A stretch of DNA of 64,000 nucleotides, taken from Paenibacillus oralis (GTDB taxonomy: Bacteria; Bacillota; Bacilli; Paenibacillales; Paenibacillaceae). Position numbers and translations under genes: made by a program. Position 1 is the first letter of the stretch. Every line of letters starts with the position of its first letter. A model generated the notes under the pieces. It did no database searches, was not told the DNA's origin, and was given only the letters and a program-made list of their open reading frames with translations. Location of the stretch: NCBI RefSeq assembly GCF_003863965.1, contig NZ_RRCN01000001.1, forward strand, positions 248,001-312,000. Direction: 5' to 3'. Shown here in pieces: positions 8,246-18,031 of this stretch.

Positions 8246-9799
8246 ATGTATAAGTTGAAATCGATGTGGATACTATGGAAGCCTTATGTAAGCATCACTT
8301 TGCTCATCGCTTTCATGACCGCCGCCATGCACCCGTTCGGACTAGCGTTTGATTTAGTCAATATAGCACTTCTCTATTTGCTGCCCGTGCTTTTGAGTGC
8401 CGTCTTCTGGGGACTGCGTCCCGCTCTTTATGCAGCAGTGATGGGAGTCCTGGCGTTCGATTTCTTTTTCGTTTCTCCGGTTCTGAGTTTTACGATCGCG
8501 GACTTGCGCTATCTGATCTCGTTCGGCGTTTATTTGGCAGTAGCCGCGTTAACGGCCAGCCTGGCGGCAAAGCTGAAACGGCAGTTGCTATACGCTAAGC
8601 AGAGGGAGGAGCATACAGCCGCGCTCTACGTGCTTAGCCGGCAAATGAGCGATATCACGGACATTCATTCCCTGCTCAATAATGTCTCCCGGCAAGTTTC
8701 ACAAACCATCGGTACGGAAATTGCGATTTATTTGCCGGATGAACGGAACAATCTCGTGTTAGCCCACTGCACCGCGGTTCATAACGACTGGGGACAAGGC
8801 GAAACGGAAAAAGTGATGGCGAAGCTGGCGTTTGATCACAGCGAAGCTGTCGGAAATGGAACCCATACCTTGAGAGACTCTTTAGGCTATTACCTGCCGC
8901 TGAGAACCGAGGACCGCGTGCATGGGGTATTGGCGCTTAATCTGAAAGATCGGAAAAACAGGTTCACAACCGAGCAACAACGCATGTTGGACGCCCTGGG
9001 CGGTTTGGCGGCCGGCGCTATAGCTCGCGTGAAACTGATGGAGGAAGCCAAAATCGCTCATTTGACGGCTGAATCGGAACGGCTTCGCACAACGATTCTA
9101 GATTCTGTTTCTCATGAATTGCGTACTCCGTTAGCAGCCATTATCGGCTCGGCAACCAGCCTTATCGAAGGCAATTCTCTTTTTTCTTCAGAGGATCGCA
9201 TGGAATTGCTCCTGAACATTCGGGACGGTGCCCTCCGTATGAATCGATTGGTCAAAAACCTGCTCAGCATGGTGCAATTGGAAAGCGGCATGCTGCGTCT
9301 TAGAAAAAATTGGTGTGATGTAGAAGATCTGATCGGCGTCACCTTGGCTCAGGTCAAAGATTTTCAACAGCATCGAAAGCTGCGGGTAGACCTTCCGGCG
9401 TCCGTTCCTATGGTAATGGGTGATGAAGTATTGCTCGAGCAGGTGCTGGTCAATGTGGTTAGCAACGCGATCAAATATAGTTCGGATTACAGCGATATTC
9501 TCATATCTGTAATAACCGAGGACGACGAACTTATCTTCCTTGTTTCCGATACGGGAACCGGACTTGCCGGTGACGAATACAGCCGGATCTTCGAAAAATT
9601 TTACCGTTCCGCTACCGCCAGGCAAGTGACGGGCACGGGATTGGGACTTGCCATTTGCAAGGGAATCGTGGAACTGCACAATGGAACCATAACGGCGAAG
9701 CCGAATGAACCGCAAGGGACCGTAATTAAAATTACACTTCCCCTAAGCAAGCAGCGCGGAGTACATTTTGAAGAAATGGAGGAGGAGAACCATAAATAA
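8246..9799 (+). CDS. KdpD C-terminal half: membrane sensor histidine kinase
   Basis: 517 residues. Four membrane helices (about 10-105, DUF4118 type as in KdpD) are followed by a GAF-like region (about 130-265), a HisKA domain with phospho-acceptor His in SVSHELRTP, and an HATPase domain with NAIKYS (N box), SDTGTGL and GTGLGLAICKG (G boxes). This is exactly the part missing from the KdpD sensor gene at 26-2368, so KdpD is split into two proteins encoded divergently around the operon. GGACAGGAG precedes the ATG. It overlaps kdpE and forms a two-gene operon with it. Confidence 0.93.
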   Translation: MYKLKSMWILWKPYVSITLLIAFMTAAMHPFGLAFDLVNIALLYLLPVLLSAVFWGLRPALYAAVMGVLAFDFFFVSPVLSFTIADLRYLISFGVYLAVAALTASLAAKLKRQLLYAKQREEHTAALYVLSRQMSDITDIHSLLNNVSRQVSQTIGTEIAIYLPDERNNLVLAHCTAVHNDWGQGETEKVMAKLAFDHSEAVGNGTHTLRDSLGYYLPLRTEDRVHGVLALNLKDRKNRFTTEQQRMLDALGGLAAGAIARVKLMEEAKIAHLTAESERLRTTILDSVSHELRTPLAAIIGSATSLIEGNSLFSSEDRMELLLNIRDGALRMNRLVKNLLSMVQLESGMLRLRKNWCDVEDLIGVTLAQVKDFQQHRKLRVDLPASVPMVMGDEVLLEQVLVNVVSNAIKYSSDYSDILISVITEDDELIFLVSDTGTGLAGDEYSRIFEKFYRSATARQVTGTGLGLAICKGIVELHNGTITAKPNEPQGTVIKITLPLSKQRGVHFEEMEEENHK

Positions 9800-10487
9800 T
9801 CATGGAGCTCGCATATTAATTGTCGATGACGAACCTCAAATTCGCAAACTGCTGACGGTGACTTTGCTGGCTCATCAGTTTTCAATTCATGAAGCATCCA
9901 CGGGAGAGGAAGGAGTACTGCAAGCCTCATTGATTCATCCGGATCTGATCGTGCTGGATCTCGGATTGCCGGATATCTCCGGGATGGATGTGTTGAAGCG
10001 CATACGGGACTGGTCAAACGTGCCAATCATCGTACTGACGGCCAAAGACAGGGAAGAAGACAAGATCGTGGCCTTGGACAGCGGTGCCGACGATTATGTT
10101 ACCAAACCGTTCAGCATGGGAGAACTGGTGGCCAGAATTCGTGTGGCACTGCGCCATGCAGCCAAATCGGCAAACGAACCTATTCTTCGGATTGGTGGAC
10201 TAGCCATCGATCTGGCACAGCGAATGGTGGAAATGAATGGAGAACGGGTAAAATTGACCCCGACAGAATATGACCTGCTAAAAGTTCTCGCCTCGAACGC
10301 CGGGAAGATCGTAACGCAGCGGCAACTGCTTCAGGAAGTATGGGGCAGCCATCATGACGAGTCAGAAAGTCACTACCTGAGGATTTATATCGGACATTTG
10401 CGTAAGAAGCTGGAAGAAGACTCGACCCAACCGAAATTAATTATTACGGAACCGGGTATCGGATATCGCCTGCTTTCCGGGGAATAA
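9768..10487 (+). CDS. kdpE: KdpE response regulator (OmpR family)
   Basis: About 230-239 residues. The receiver domain has the acidic pair in IVDDEPQ, the phospho-acceptor Asp in LIVLDLGLPD and the Lys in VTKPF. The winged-helix DNA-binding domain contains LTPTEYDLLK and YLRIYIGHLRKKLE. It is the partner of the upstream kinase. The start is odd: the first in-frame conventional codon is a TTG at 9768 without a ribosome binding site. A perfect GGAGGAG lies 4 bases before an ATA codon at 9792, where homologues would begin. Either the TTG or a non-canonical ATA is used. Confidence 0.93.
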   Translation: MKKWRRRTINNHGARILIVDDEPQIRKLLTVTLLAHQFSIHEASTGEEGVLQASLIHPDLIVLDLGLPDISGMDVLKRIRDWSNVPIIVLTAKDREEDKIVALDSGADDYVTKPFSMGELVARIRVALRHAAKSANEPILRIGGLAIDLAQRMVEMNGERVKLTPTEYDLLKVLASNAGKIVTQRQLLQEVWGSHHDESESHYLRIYIGHLRKKLEEDSTQPKLIITEPGIGYRLLSGE

Positions 10488-10496
10488 TCTCACATA

Positions 10497-10520
10497 AAAA
10501 AGCATCAATAGCTTATTTTT
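10497..10520 (+). terminator. Weak hairpin with T run after kdpE
   Basis: AAGC and GCTT flank a short loop and are followed by ATTTTT, ten bases past the kdpE stop, in the narrow gap to the convergent kinase-like gene. The stem is short. Confidence 0.4.
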
Positions 10521-10545
10521 CGATATTGTAAATGTGATCCCCGGT

Positions 10546-11226
10546 TTATTTGCGTTCTCCGAAGAATAGCCCACTCACTCGCTTAGCGAAGTCTTCAATG
10601 CCGAAGGTTGCCGTATCGATCCGGTTGTACCAGTTGGTTATGGTTTCCAATATCCATAATGGAACTTTCGCCCCGGAAATGAGCGGATAAACGTGCTGAT
10701 ACGCCCAGACCAAATGCTCCCACCTGTTGTCGTTGCCCTCTTTGATATATTCCGAAACATCGAGGACTTTTCCCCTCCCCTCTTGCAAGAGAACGTTCTT
10801 AAGATGAATATCCCTTGGGTTCAGCCCTTGGCTTCGGACGAACTGACGGGCTTCTTCCACGTCCTGGATTGCTTGCTCGGGAACCGGCACGCCGTGCAGA
10901 AGACAATCGTACAACGTCATTCCTTGTTCTAAACTTAAAACCAAATAGTTAGGACCAACACCATAACATCGTGGAAAATAGCGCGAACCTTTTAACCGAT
11001 CATAAATCCTTGCCTCAACATCCTTCTTTTCTAAAGACTGAGCGGTATACACTTTATAGGCGTAATCAGGAGTGTCTGGATCATAAAACACGGCAGCATC
11101 CGTACCGATACCGATGCAGCGCAAATTTTCCGCAAACCGGATAACGGAAACAGGCTTATTGTTTTCTTGACCTACCACCTCAACAAGCCTTAATGCTTCC
11201 TCCGCTCGTTTCCAATCCGAATTCAT
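10546..11226 (-). CDS. Protein-kinase-like protein (YrzF-type)
   Basis: About 226 residues with a compact kinase fold: an N-lobe with AYKVYTA (candidate ATP-site Lys), a catalytic-loop equivalent NPRDIHLKNVLL and a metal-site equivalent KVLDVSEY in place of DFG. It resembles the small Bacillus YrzF-type serine/threonine kinase family, whose substrates are unknown. I place the start at the ATG at 11226, 9 bases after AAAGGAG; a TTG and an ATG at 11235 and 11232 are closer to that site. It stands alone, convergent to kdpE and 179 bp downstream of the SLH protein gene's stop. Confidence 0.8.
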   Translation of the reverse strand: MNSDWKRAEEALRLVEVVGQENNKPVSVIRFAENLRCIGIGTDAAVFYDPDTPDYAYKVYTAQSLEKKDVEARIYDRLKGSRYFPRCYGVGPNYLVLSLEQGMTLYDCLLHGVPVPEQAIQDVEEARQFVRSQGLNPRDIHLKNVLLQEGRGKVLDVSEYIKEGNDNRWEHLVWAYQHVYPLISGAKVPLWILETITNWYNRIDTATFGIEDFAKRVSGLFFGERK

Positions 11227-11350
11227 GACCATCAACTCCTTTAGTTTCGCTAACGGGATCCCATGTCACCATTATGACTCTCACACCGGCTTGCTGCAAC
11301 GTTCCCGCCGCCTATACGGTAATTCCGTTTTGCCGCTGCCGCTCAGAAAA

Positions 11351-11392
11351 CAAGAAACGTCCCGCAAGCTGCAGACCTGCGGGCGTTTCTTC
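11351..11392 (-). terminator. Terminator after the SLH protein gene
   Basis: A long stem pairs AAACGCCCGCAGG with GCGGGACGTTT and is followed on the minus strand by CTTGTTTTC. It lies 15-55 bases past the stop of the 1974-residue gene. Confidence 0.8.
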
Positions 11393-11405
11393 CACTAGAA
11401 AAGAG

Positions 11406-14400
11406 TTATTCTAATGAAATATCTTCTCTGCTTTTAATAAGATAATTATAAATGACTTGCGCCGCCATCGCCCGGTTCGTAAAGCTCTGCGGAGATAGGC
11501 GGCCGTCGCCGGTTCCCTGCATCAGACCGGTTCCTAACATATCGTTGATGGCTGACTGCGCATAATCGGCAATATCTCCGGCATCGCTAAAGCTCTGTGC
11601 CGTACTTGGGTTATCCGCCGACAGCTCGGTTCCCGCCGCTGCGATGATGGAGTGAAGGATCACAGCCATATCCTGACGGGTAATTTTCGCTTCCGGCCGG
11701 AAACGGTTATCCCCTGTTCCCTTAACCAGTCCCATGTTCTTGGCAGCCGCCAAGTACGGGCTATAATACCGGTCGCCGGCGTCCGCAAAATTACTTCCGG
11801 CCTCGCCTGCCGCCGGCTCCATCCCGAAAGCATTCATGGTCATCACGAGAAACTCCGCACGGCTAATGTCGCTTCGCGGCAGAAAACGTCCTTCTCCACT
11901 TCCTTTGACTACGTCCCTTGCCGACAGGTAATTAACGGCTTGGGCATACCAGCTTGAAGGGCTCACATCCTGATAGGATACCGTCTTGCCCCCAAGGACA
12001 AAATGCCCCAGACGGCCGGTATGAAATACAACTGCCTGCTGATCTTCATTATAATGGCTGTTCAGCACCGCTTTTGCCGGGCCGCCCGCATCTATGGACC
12101 AGACCGCAAGGGCGCCGGTCTGCTCTCCTTCACCAGGGACATAAGGAACGGACACCGCAACATCCGTCACGCTCCCCTGCCAGTCAACGTCCTTGCCGTC
12201 AATGCGCAGCGCAAGCCCGATGGCCGGTCTGCCGCCGATCAGCCCCTGCATTTCCGACAATAATCCGGCTGGAACGCCGGGACGAATAACCAGTTCCACG
12301 ATCGGACCGGCCGTACCGGTACGGCTCAGCATCCCCGAGGGCAGAGCCACGCGGGCATGCGGAGTAACAACCTCAATCCGGCTCCGTCCATCCGTTTCGT
12401 TGAAGAAGGCCGACGGAAGCTGGGTGATAAATTCGCCGTCGAAACGGTTCCCGCTGTCGTCCAGTACAACGGATACTTTTTTAATTCCTCTCTTGTCTGC
12501 GCTGACGTTGGAAAAGGCTGCGCTGAGCTCCTCTTCAGTGATGGAGACAACAGCCTGGTTTCCGCTGATCGCCGCTTGAGCCGTGATCGTGCCGGAACCG
12601 GATGGAGCAGGCTTGACATTGCTCCCCGGGTTGACGCTCACGCCACCGCCGGTACCTGCAGAACCATTCCCGTCATTTTCTTTTCCACTACCGCCGTTTC
12701 CTCTGTCGTCATCATTATCGTCATCGTCATCATCTCCGTTGTTATCGCCCGGAACCGTTGGTGTGGTTCCATTATTGGCTGTTGTAAAGCGGTAAATAGG
12801 ACTGAGCGTCGAGGCGCCGTATTCGTCCGTAATGTCCATGTACCAATTATAGGTTTTTCCTGACGCAAGCCCGTTCCACGGCACGGAAGCAACACTGCCG
12901 GAGGCTACTCCTTTTTGCTCCCCGATCAGCTTATCCTTATATACATTAACCGCAAAATAATCGGTAGCCACCCGTTTTTGGATATCCCTGAACGCAAAAG
13001 GCTCCGTAAAGTCCTCGGTCGCATCATCGAAGAAATTGTAGTCATCCAGATACGGCGAATAGGTATCCACATCAAGCGTGCCCGCTGCCGGGTCGAACTT
13101 CAGAAGCCGGACATAGCCGTTGCCGCCGTTTGGCCCTCCCTGATAGTCCGCCAGCATCTCGATCACTTGTCTGCTTGTCCCGTCCGGATGCGTCACCGTC
13201 TTTACGACCCGGTTAGCCGCATGATAATGTCCGCTCAGCACAAGCTGTACATTTTTGTTGGGCGCGATCACCTGATCGAATACATTTTGCGCCATATTGG
13301 ATAAGGTACCGTTGGATTCCAGATAAGCGTGCATGCCGACGATCGCAATCCGGTCCGCATGCTTTTGCAGCACTTCGTTGGCCCACGCCACGGTCTCCGG
13401 CGTATCCTCCAAGCCAAAGCCGATGTAAAGGAAAATAAAATCATGGCCGCCGAACGAAAACAGGTCATAGTGATTCCGGTTGTTGTCCATTTCCCCGCCG
13501 TACCAAGGATTATCCTTATACCGGTCGGCTCCAACATATTTACCGAAGTATGAGTAATTGACTCCGTCGATGATGACATCATGATTGCCCGCCAGCACTC
13601 CGTACGGCACACCGGCATCATCCAGCTTTTTCAGGTTGCGGTCGGCTACCGCCCACTGCTGCTCATCATTCGCGACGTTGACGATATCGCCCGTATGAAT
13701 GGCATAAGCAAAAGTGCCCTTTTTATACTCTTCGGAAATCCAGTCCCCCAGCCTGTCAAAAATTTCGGGGTAGGATTCGGCATAATACTGCGTATCCGTA
13801 AACCACAGCATCGTAAAAGGATCGTTCGCGCTCTTGACCTCATCCTGTACCAGTGCCTGAATACGCCCGTCACGGACATACCGTCCGGCCTCAATTTCGG
13901 CGGTCAGGATGATATCGGTCTCGGCGTCCTGTCCGGTCTCCGATTTCAGCGGAGTCCACTTGCCCGCATCATAATCCCAGGCATAAAGGGTTACAATGCG
14001 TCCGGGCAGGGTACGGCCCTGCCAGTAGACCTCCACCTTGTCTGCGGGTTGAACCTCTTCTTTCAGTTCAATTTCAAAGCGGTGGTACGGAAATCCGGAG
14101 TCGGTGTCCGTTACGAGATACTCTCCGTCCGCAAAGGCAATTTTCCCGGCCTCGGCTGCTCCGATTTCAGCCTCGCCGTCCGGGTTCAGGACCAACGGGG
14201 GCTCACGGTCCGCAACATCGGTATAGCCGCTGATTCCATCCTGCCTGGCAAAATCATATTTATCCCCTTGAAGGAAGCGGACATCCATGGCATCGCCGCC
14301 AGGATCGCTGACATTGGCCCGAAGCCTGGTATTCATTGGCACTTTGTCCGCAAAGTCAGCCGGCGATACCTGGCCGGGTTCAAGAGGCTTCTCATCCTCG

Positions 14401-17330
14401 ATTTGGAACGATTTTTCCAGGACAGCCGTGTTCCCCGCTCCATCGTATACGGTTACCTTCAGACGGTGCTCACCTGCACTCAGCAGCGTCGAGGAGGAAT
14501 CGTACGGCAATTCAACGGTTCTCCCGTCAAGCTCCGCTTCCATTTTGCCGACGCCGCTCAAATTGTCCGAAGCCAGCACATTAAGCGTAAACGGGCCTTT
14601 GAGAAACATGGAGTTTTCCAGCAGCTGTCCGTCACCATAAGAGATTCCCTCGATAACCGGCGACGTGTTGTCCACCATAACCTGAATCGCGGCGATTTCC
14701 TGTCCGTCAATCGTCATCGTTAACGGATATACTCCGTCCTGGACTGCCGCAGTATCCAATTCGGCATACCGGGCCGTGAATTTGTCGTCCGGGACCGGGA
14801 AATGAAAATCGCTGATCATCGGTTTGTTGGGATTGCTCCCGTACTCCGCGTCCCCAAATCCGTAATACGTATCTTCTCTGTAATCCACGGTGGTTTGCGT
14901 CAGGTTCCCCAAATAGTTCAATACCTTATCAGGCTTTACAACGCTGCCGTCCGGCAGCACCAGGTGAACATTTTTCACTTCAAAGTCATCATGATTGTTG
15001 CTGCCGAACACCTTGTCATGATCCTTTAATTGATAAGGCGCATTTTCGTTGCCGGTATGCACTGAAACCGTAGTACCGGTCACAAACAGATCCGCCGGCA
15101 TGTCGAACATGGACCAGGCGTCATTGGTGTATTTCGGCAGAATGCGGCTGAAGAAGCTCGGCTCCCCTGCCGGGTTCAGCGCGCTGACCGAAGCCTGATA
15201 AATTTGATCGACTCCTCGGGTCTGCATCCCCAGTTGGGTCTTGCCCGGCAATGCTTTACGCAAGGACACCGGCTGGCCGTTAAAGAGGACCTCGATATTT
15301 TCAGCAGCCTGACGTCCGTACGCATAGAAGGGAGCTTTTCCTTTCAGCATGCTTCCGCCCTTTATGGATAAGCCCGGGTCCGGAAGCTCCGTATCCATTC
15401 CGGCCTCATTTACGGTCAGCATTCCGCCTCTGGAATTATAAGGCACTCTTGTCCGGTTGCCTCCGGCATCCGCGGCATCGATGATATAACGGTAGACGCC
15501 CGGCTCATCGAACGACAGGCTGCCTTCATAGATATACCTGCCGCCGTCCTCTCCGGTCAGCGTAAGAGGCTGCTTGCCCGTGAACAGCGTCGGCTCCTCT
15601 GCAGATGCTCCATACAAGATTTCGGCGGAAGCCAAAGGTTCGTCGCTCGTTACCGCAACGGAGTAGGCCTGGCCTTTCCCCAGATTGTATACGGTCTGCT
15701 CGTGTTGAAGCGTAGGCGCGACCATATCCACACCGGCCACAACCGGAACCTGGCCCGGATCAATGCTGCCGGGATTGGCATACATCCGGTTATCCAACCT
15801 CATCATGGCCGTTCCGGTTAGCGGATACGCATAGCGGATCACCGCATTCCGGACATCGTTTACGAGACGGTCCGGGCTGCCGGTGCTGGTTGAATCATAC
15901 CAGGCCTCCACTATGTATTGGTCCGGAGCGTCCGGGGATGACAGGGCCAGCCCGCGATGCGTAGCATTCGGAAGATTGAAGTCCGAAGACTGCGAATTGT
16001 CGTAAAATATAATGTCGCTGTCAGATAACGTACTGTTGAAATGCAGGTTGAAATCGGCGGTTGTGGTATAGCCTTTGCCATTGGCCACCGCTTCCTTGGC
16101 AAACCAGATGACGGCTGCGCTGTAGGGCTCAATGCTTGTGTGCTGCGGAATGACCCATTTCTTCGGAGCCGTCGTTCCAGGATAAAGGTACCATAGTGTA
16201 TAATCTTTCAAATCAAGGGTCTGCCCGGAATGATTGTATAACTCCAAATACTCGTACTGGTTCCCGCTTCCCCACCGGTAATCGCCGGCAGGATTCGGCA
16301 GGATCTCGGTGATCAAAATGCGGGGAATATCCGCATCGGACACCTCTCCGGTAAGCACGGTCTCATACTCCGGAGATCTGGCCCACCCGATGCCGTCGCC
16401 CGCCTCCAGCACATAATACAGCTTGTCCCCTCCAAGGCGAGCGGAAGGAATTTCGCCGGCAAACAATCCGTTCCCCCGGTCTTCCATAAGCAGTTCGTTG
16501 TAAGAACCGTTCGCCACCGTTTTGTAGTACAGCTTGACGGTAAGTGAATCCCCGTCCTCATCGTACACGCCGGCCGTCACGGTTAAGGGCTGGGAACGGT
16601 CCGCCGTTGCGATTGGCGTATGCGTGATTTCGGGAATGCGATTATTTGTTGCCGTGAGCTGCGCAGGCTCAACCTGGCCGGCCGATGGAGCCGCTTCCCG
16701 GGCAAACGGGACCATCGCCGTTCCGCTCGAAGGAAGCTGCAGATGCACGCTCTTTCCGTCACCGACATCATCGGCGGTGTAGTAATACTCACTGATGACC
16801 GCGGAGGCATCCCCTTTGCGGGTAATGAGAAGGCCCCGGTCCGTATTGTTCAGGCCGTCCTGCCCCTTAAGCATATAAACCGGCACATCATCCGGCACGG
16901 AATGATACTGCCGGAAATCGGCTTCGGTCAGATTGGCGGCCGCCCCGGTAATGGATGAGCTTGTCCGCTTCACCCACAGTACCGCTGGACTTTCAGCCGG
17001 AATAACGACGGCATTCGGATCATCATATACCGTATCGGTTACCGTCAGATTTTTGGCGCCGCTGTTGTAGTTATATCGAATGGCATATTCGTCATTGAAA
17101 GCCAGAGGTTGCCCGGAATGATTGTAGATCTCTACATACTCAAACAGGTCCGCACTGCCCGCTCCCTCAATTACATTCTGATTGGATTGGTCATCCGGGT
17201 AAATCTCAGAGATAAATACGTTCATTTCTTCTGATGAATCCGCCTTCGCCGGTACAATGAAACCGGCAAAGTTAAAGCTGGACATCAGCATGCCGCACGC
17301 TAAAATAGCGGCTATCACCTTCTTTTTCAT
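11406..17330 (-). CDS. Giant SLH-anchored surface protein with lamin-tail domains and a calcineurin-like phosphoesterase
   Basis: 1974 residues, exported (signal peptide about 1-30). Order seen: a lamin-tail-like domain (about 35-190) and a second one (about 335-480), each with EIYPDD/EILPNP and YEYLELYNHSG-type segments; several Ig/FN3-like regions with the LSVP and SFDEPGVYRY style; then a metallophosphoesterase (about 1170-1420) with DTQ at 1179, GDIVN, GNHD, GMHA and GHYH near 1367. An Asp-rich linker near 1528 follows, then a beta region and three SLH repeats (about 1785-1965, DVSPSSWYAQAVNYL and FADAGDRYYSPYL types). SLH repeats bind pyruvylated wall polymer, so the enzyme is displayed on the surface. 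The substrate is unknown; nucleotides or phosphodiesters are possible. Confidence 0.9.
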   Translation of the reverse strand: MKKKVIAAILACGMLMSSFNFAGFIVPAKADSSEEMNVFISEIYPDDQSNQNVIEGAGSADLFEYVEIYNHSGQPLAFNDEYAIRYNYNSGAKNLTVTDTVYDDPNAVVIPAESPAVLWVKRTSSSITGAAANLTEADFRQYHSVPDDVPVYMLKGQDGLNNTDRGLLITRKGDASAVISEYYYTADDVGDGKSVHLQLPSSGTAMVPFAREAAPSAGQVEPAQLTATNNRIPEITHTPIATADRSQPLTVTAGVYDEDGDSLTVKLYYKTVANGSYNELLMEDRGNGLFAGEIPSARLGGDKLYYVLEAGDGIGWARSPEYETVLTGEVSDADIPRILITEILPNPAGDYRWGSGNQYEYLELYNHSGQTLDLKDYTLWYLYPGTTAPKKWVIPQHTSIEPYSAAVIWFAKEAVANGKGYTTTADFNLHFNSTLSDSDIIFYDNSQSSDFNLPNATHRGLALSSPDAPDQYIVEAWYDSTSTGSPDRLVNDVRNAVIRYAYPLTGTAMMRLDNRMYANPGSIDPGQVPVVAGVDMVAPTLQHEQTVYNLGKGQAYSVAVTSDEPLASAEILYGASAEEPTLFTGKQPLTLTGEDGGRYIYEGSLSFDEPGVYRYIIDAADAGGNRTRVPYNSRGGMLTVNEAGMDTELPDPGLSIKGGSMLKGKAPFYAYGRQAAENIEVLFNGQPVSLRKALPGKTQLGMQTRGVDQIYQASVSALNPAGEPSFFSRILPKYTNDAWSMFDMPADLFVTGTTVSVHTGNENAPYQLKDHDKVFGSNNHDDFEVKNVHLVLPDGSVVKPDKVLNYLGNLTQTTVDYREDTYYGFGDAEYGSNPNKPMISDFHFPVPDDKFTARYAELDTAAVQDGVYPLTMTIDGQEIAAIQVMVDNTSPVIEGISYGDGQLLENSMFLKGPFTLNVLASDNLSGVGKMEAELDGRTVELPYDSSSTLLSAGEHRLKVTVYDGAGNTAVLEKSFQIEDEKPLEPGQVSPADFADKVPMNTRLRANVSDPGGDAMDVRFLQGDKYDFARQDGISGYTDVADREPPLVLNPDGEAEIGAAEAGKIAFADGEYLVTDTDSGFPYHRFEIELKEEVQPADKVEVYWQGRTLPGRIVTLYAWDYDAGKWTPLKSETGQDAETDIILTAEIEAGRYVRDGRIQALVQDEVKSANDPFTMLWFTDTQYYAESYPEIFDRLGDWISEEYKKGTFAYAIHTGDIVNVANDEQQWAVADRNLKKLDDAGVPYGVLAGNHDVIIDGVNYSYFGKYVGADRYKDNPWYGGEMDNNRNHYDLFSFGGHDFIFLYIGFGLEDTPETVAWANEVLQKHADRIAIVGMHAYLESNGTLSNMAQNVFDQVIAPNKNVQLVLSGHYHAANRVVKTVTHPDGTSRQVIEMLADYQGGPNGGNGYVRLLKFDPAAGTLDVDTYSPYLDDYNFFDDATEDFTEPFAFRDIQKRVATDYFAVNVYKDKLIGEQKGVASGSVASVPWNGLASGKTYNWYMDITDEYGASTLSPIYRFTTANNGTTPTVPGDNNGDDDDDDNDDDRGNGGSGKENDGNGSAGTGGGVSVNPGSNVKPAPSGSGTITAQAAISGNQAVVSITEEELSAAFSNVSADKRGIKKVSVVLDDSGNRFDGEFITQLPSAFFNETDGRSRIEVVTPHARVALPSGMLSRTGTAGPIVELVIRPGVPAGLLSEMQGLIGGRPAIGLALRIDGKDVDWQGSVTDVAVSVPYVPGEGEQTGALAVWSIDAGGPAKAVLNSHYNEDQQAVVFHTGRLGHFVLGGKTVSYQDVSPSSWYAQAVNYLSARDVVKGSGEGRFLPRSDISRAEFLVMTMNAFGMEPAAGEAGSNFADAGDRYYSPYLAAAKNMGLVKGTGDNRFRPEAKITRQDMAVILHSIIAAAGTELSADNPSTAQSFSDAGDIADYAQSAINDMLGTGLMQGTGDGRLSPQSFTNRAMAAQVIYNYLIKSREDISLE

Positions 17331-17599
17331 AAGCCCCTCCTTGTTGTCTTTATCCTAATAAAGACTAAAGCCGAAAGGTAAGCTGAATATGAAATGTATT
17401 CATGGGTTTTGTAAATATACAGATTGAAATAAGAAAAACGTCTTGATTATAGAATTGTTCAGCTCCGCTGAAATTTATAGCGCAACTTTCACAGAACCAA
17501 AATCGACTTAACCGCTGAAGATTTACAACATAAATAGAAAAACACCGCTGCTATTTATTTCGCCTGGCCGGATAGCTGGCAAAAGCGTGCTTGACCGGC

Positions 17600-17812
17600 T
17601 TGGCCTCACCATTAATTGCAAATCATACAACTAACTTTTACATCCATTTACCCAATCATTCGTTTAATTGCATTTCATACATCTATTTCCTCGTCTCCTT
17701 GACTCTTCTTCAAAAGATAGCGGAATAGCTGCAAGTTTTACACTTAATCAAGTGCTGCAGCGGCATTTCCGGAAAGTAACTGTACATTATGCAACTATTC
17801 CATTCAACCATA
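17600..17812. repeat. Intergenic repeat element, family D copy 1
   Basis: AT-rich stretch with recurring words TTAATTGCA (17612, 17663), CATACAACTA and TGTACATTATGCAAC. The same words in the same style occur at 59745-59935. It lies in the 700-bp gene-free stretch between the SLH gene and sdhB. No credible gene is seen there; a 79-codon frame at 17668-17907 lacks a ribosome binding site and is rejected. Confidence 0.4.
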
Positions 17813-17928
17813 AGACCGAGAAAGCTGGAGTGGGGCAGGTACGCTCGGGTGGGGCAGATCGCTTTACTGCAACTGCTGAACCTGATGCACGAAGCCGCCT
17901 AGCCTAGTTACATCAACGCTTATTCACC

Positions 17929-17958
17929 CATTTCCCGGGTATTTCCCAGCTAACGGAC
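17929..17958. repeat. Core fragment of repeat family C
   Basis: The words ATTTCCCGGGTATTTCCCAG and CTAACGGAC match the core of the complete family C copies at 39645-39829 and 49572-49756. Both flanking inverted ends are missing, so this is a remnant. Confidence 0.5.
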
Positions 17959-17974
17959 CTTTATAAAGTAAATA

Positions 17975-18008
17975 AAGCAGGGGAACCACTCTCATGGCTC
18001 CCCTGCTA
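17975..18008 (-). terminator. Terminator of the sdhCAB operon
   Basis: AGCAGGGG pairs with CCCCTGCT, and the minus strand continues with a TTTATTTA tract, 24 bases past the sdhB stop. Confidence 0.75.
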
Positions 18009-18031
18009 ATATATGCCTATAAATAATTCCC

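Noticed and set aside
17668-17907. 79-codon plus-strand frame
   Set aside because: It lies in a repeat-rich gap, has no ribosome binding site and no protein-like composition.
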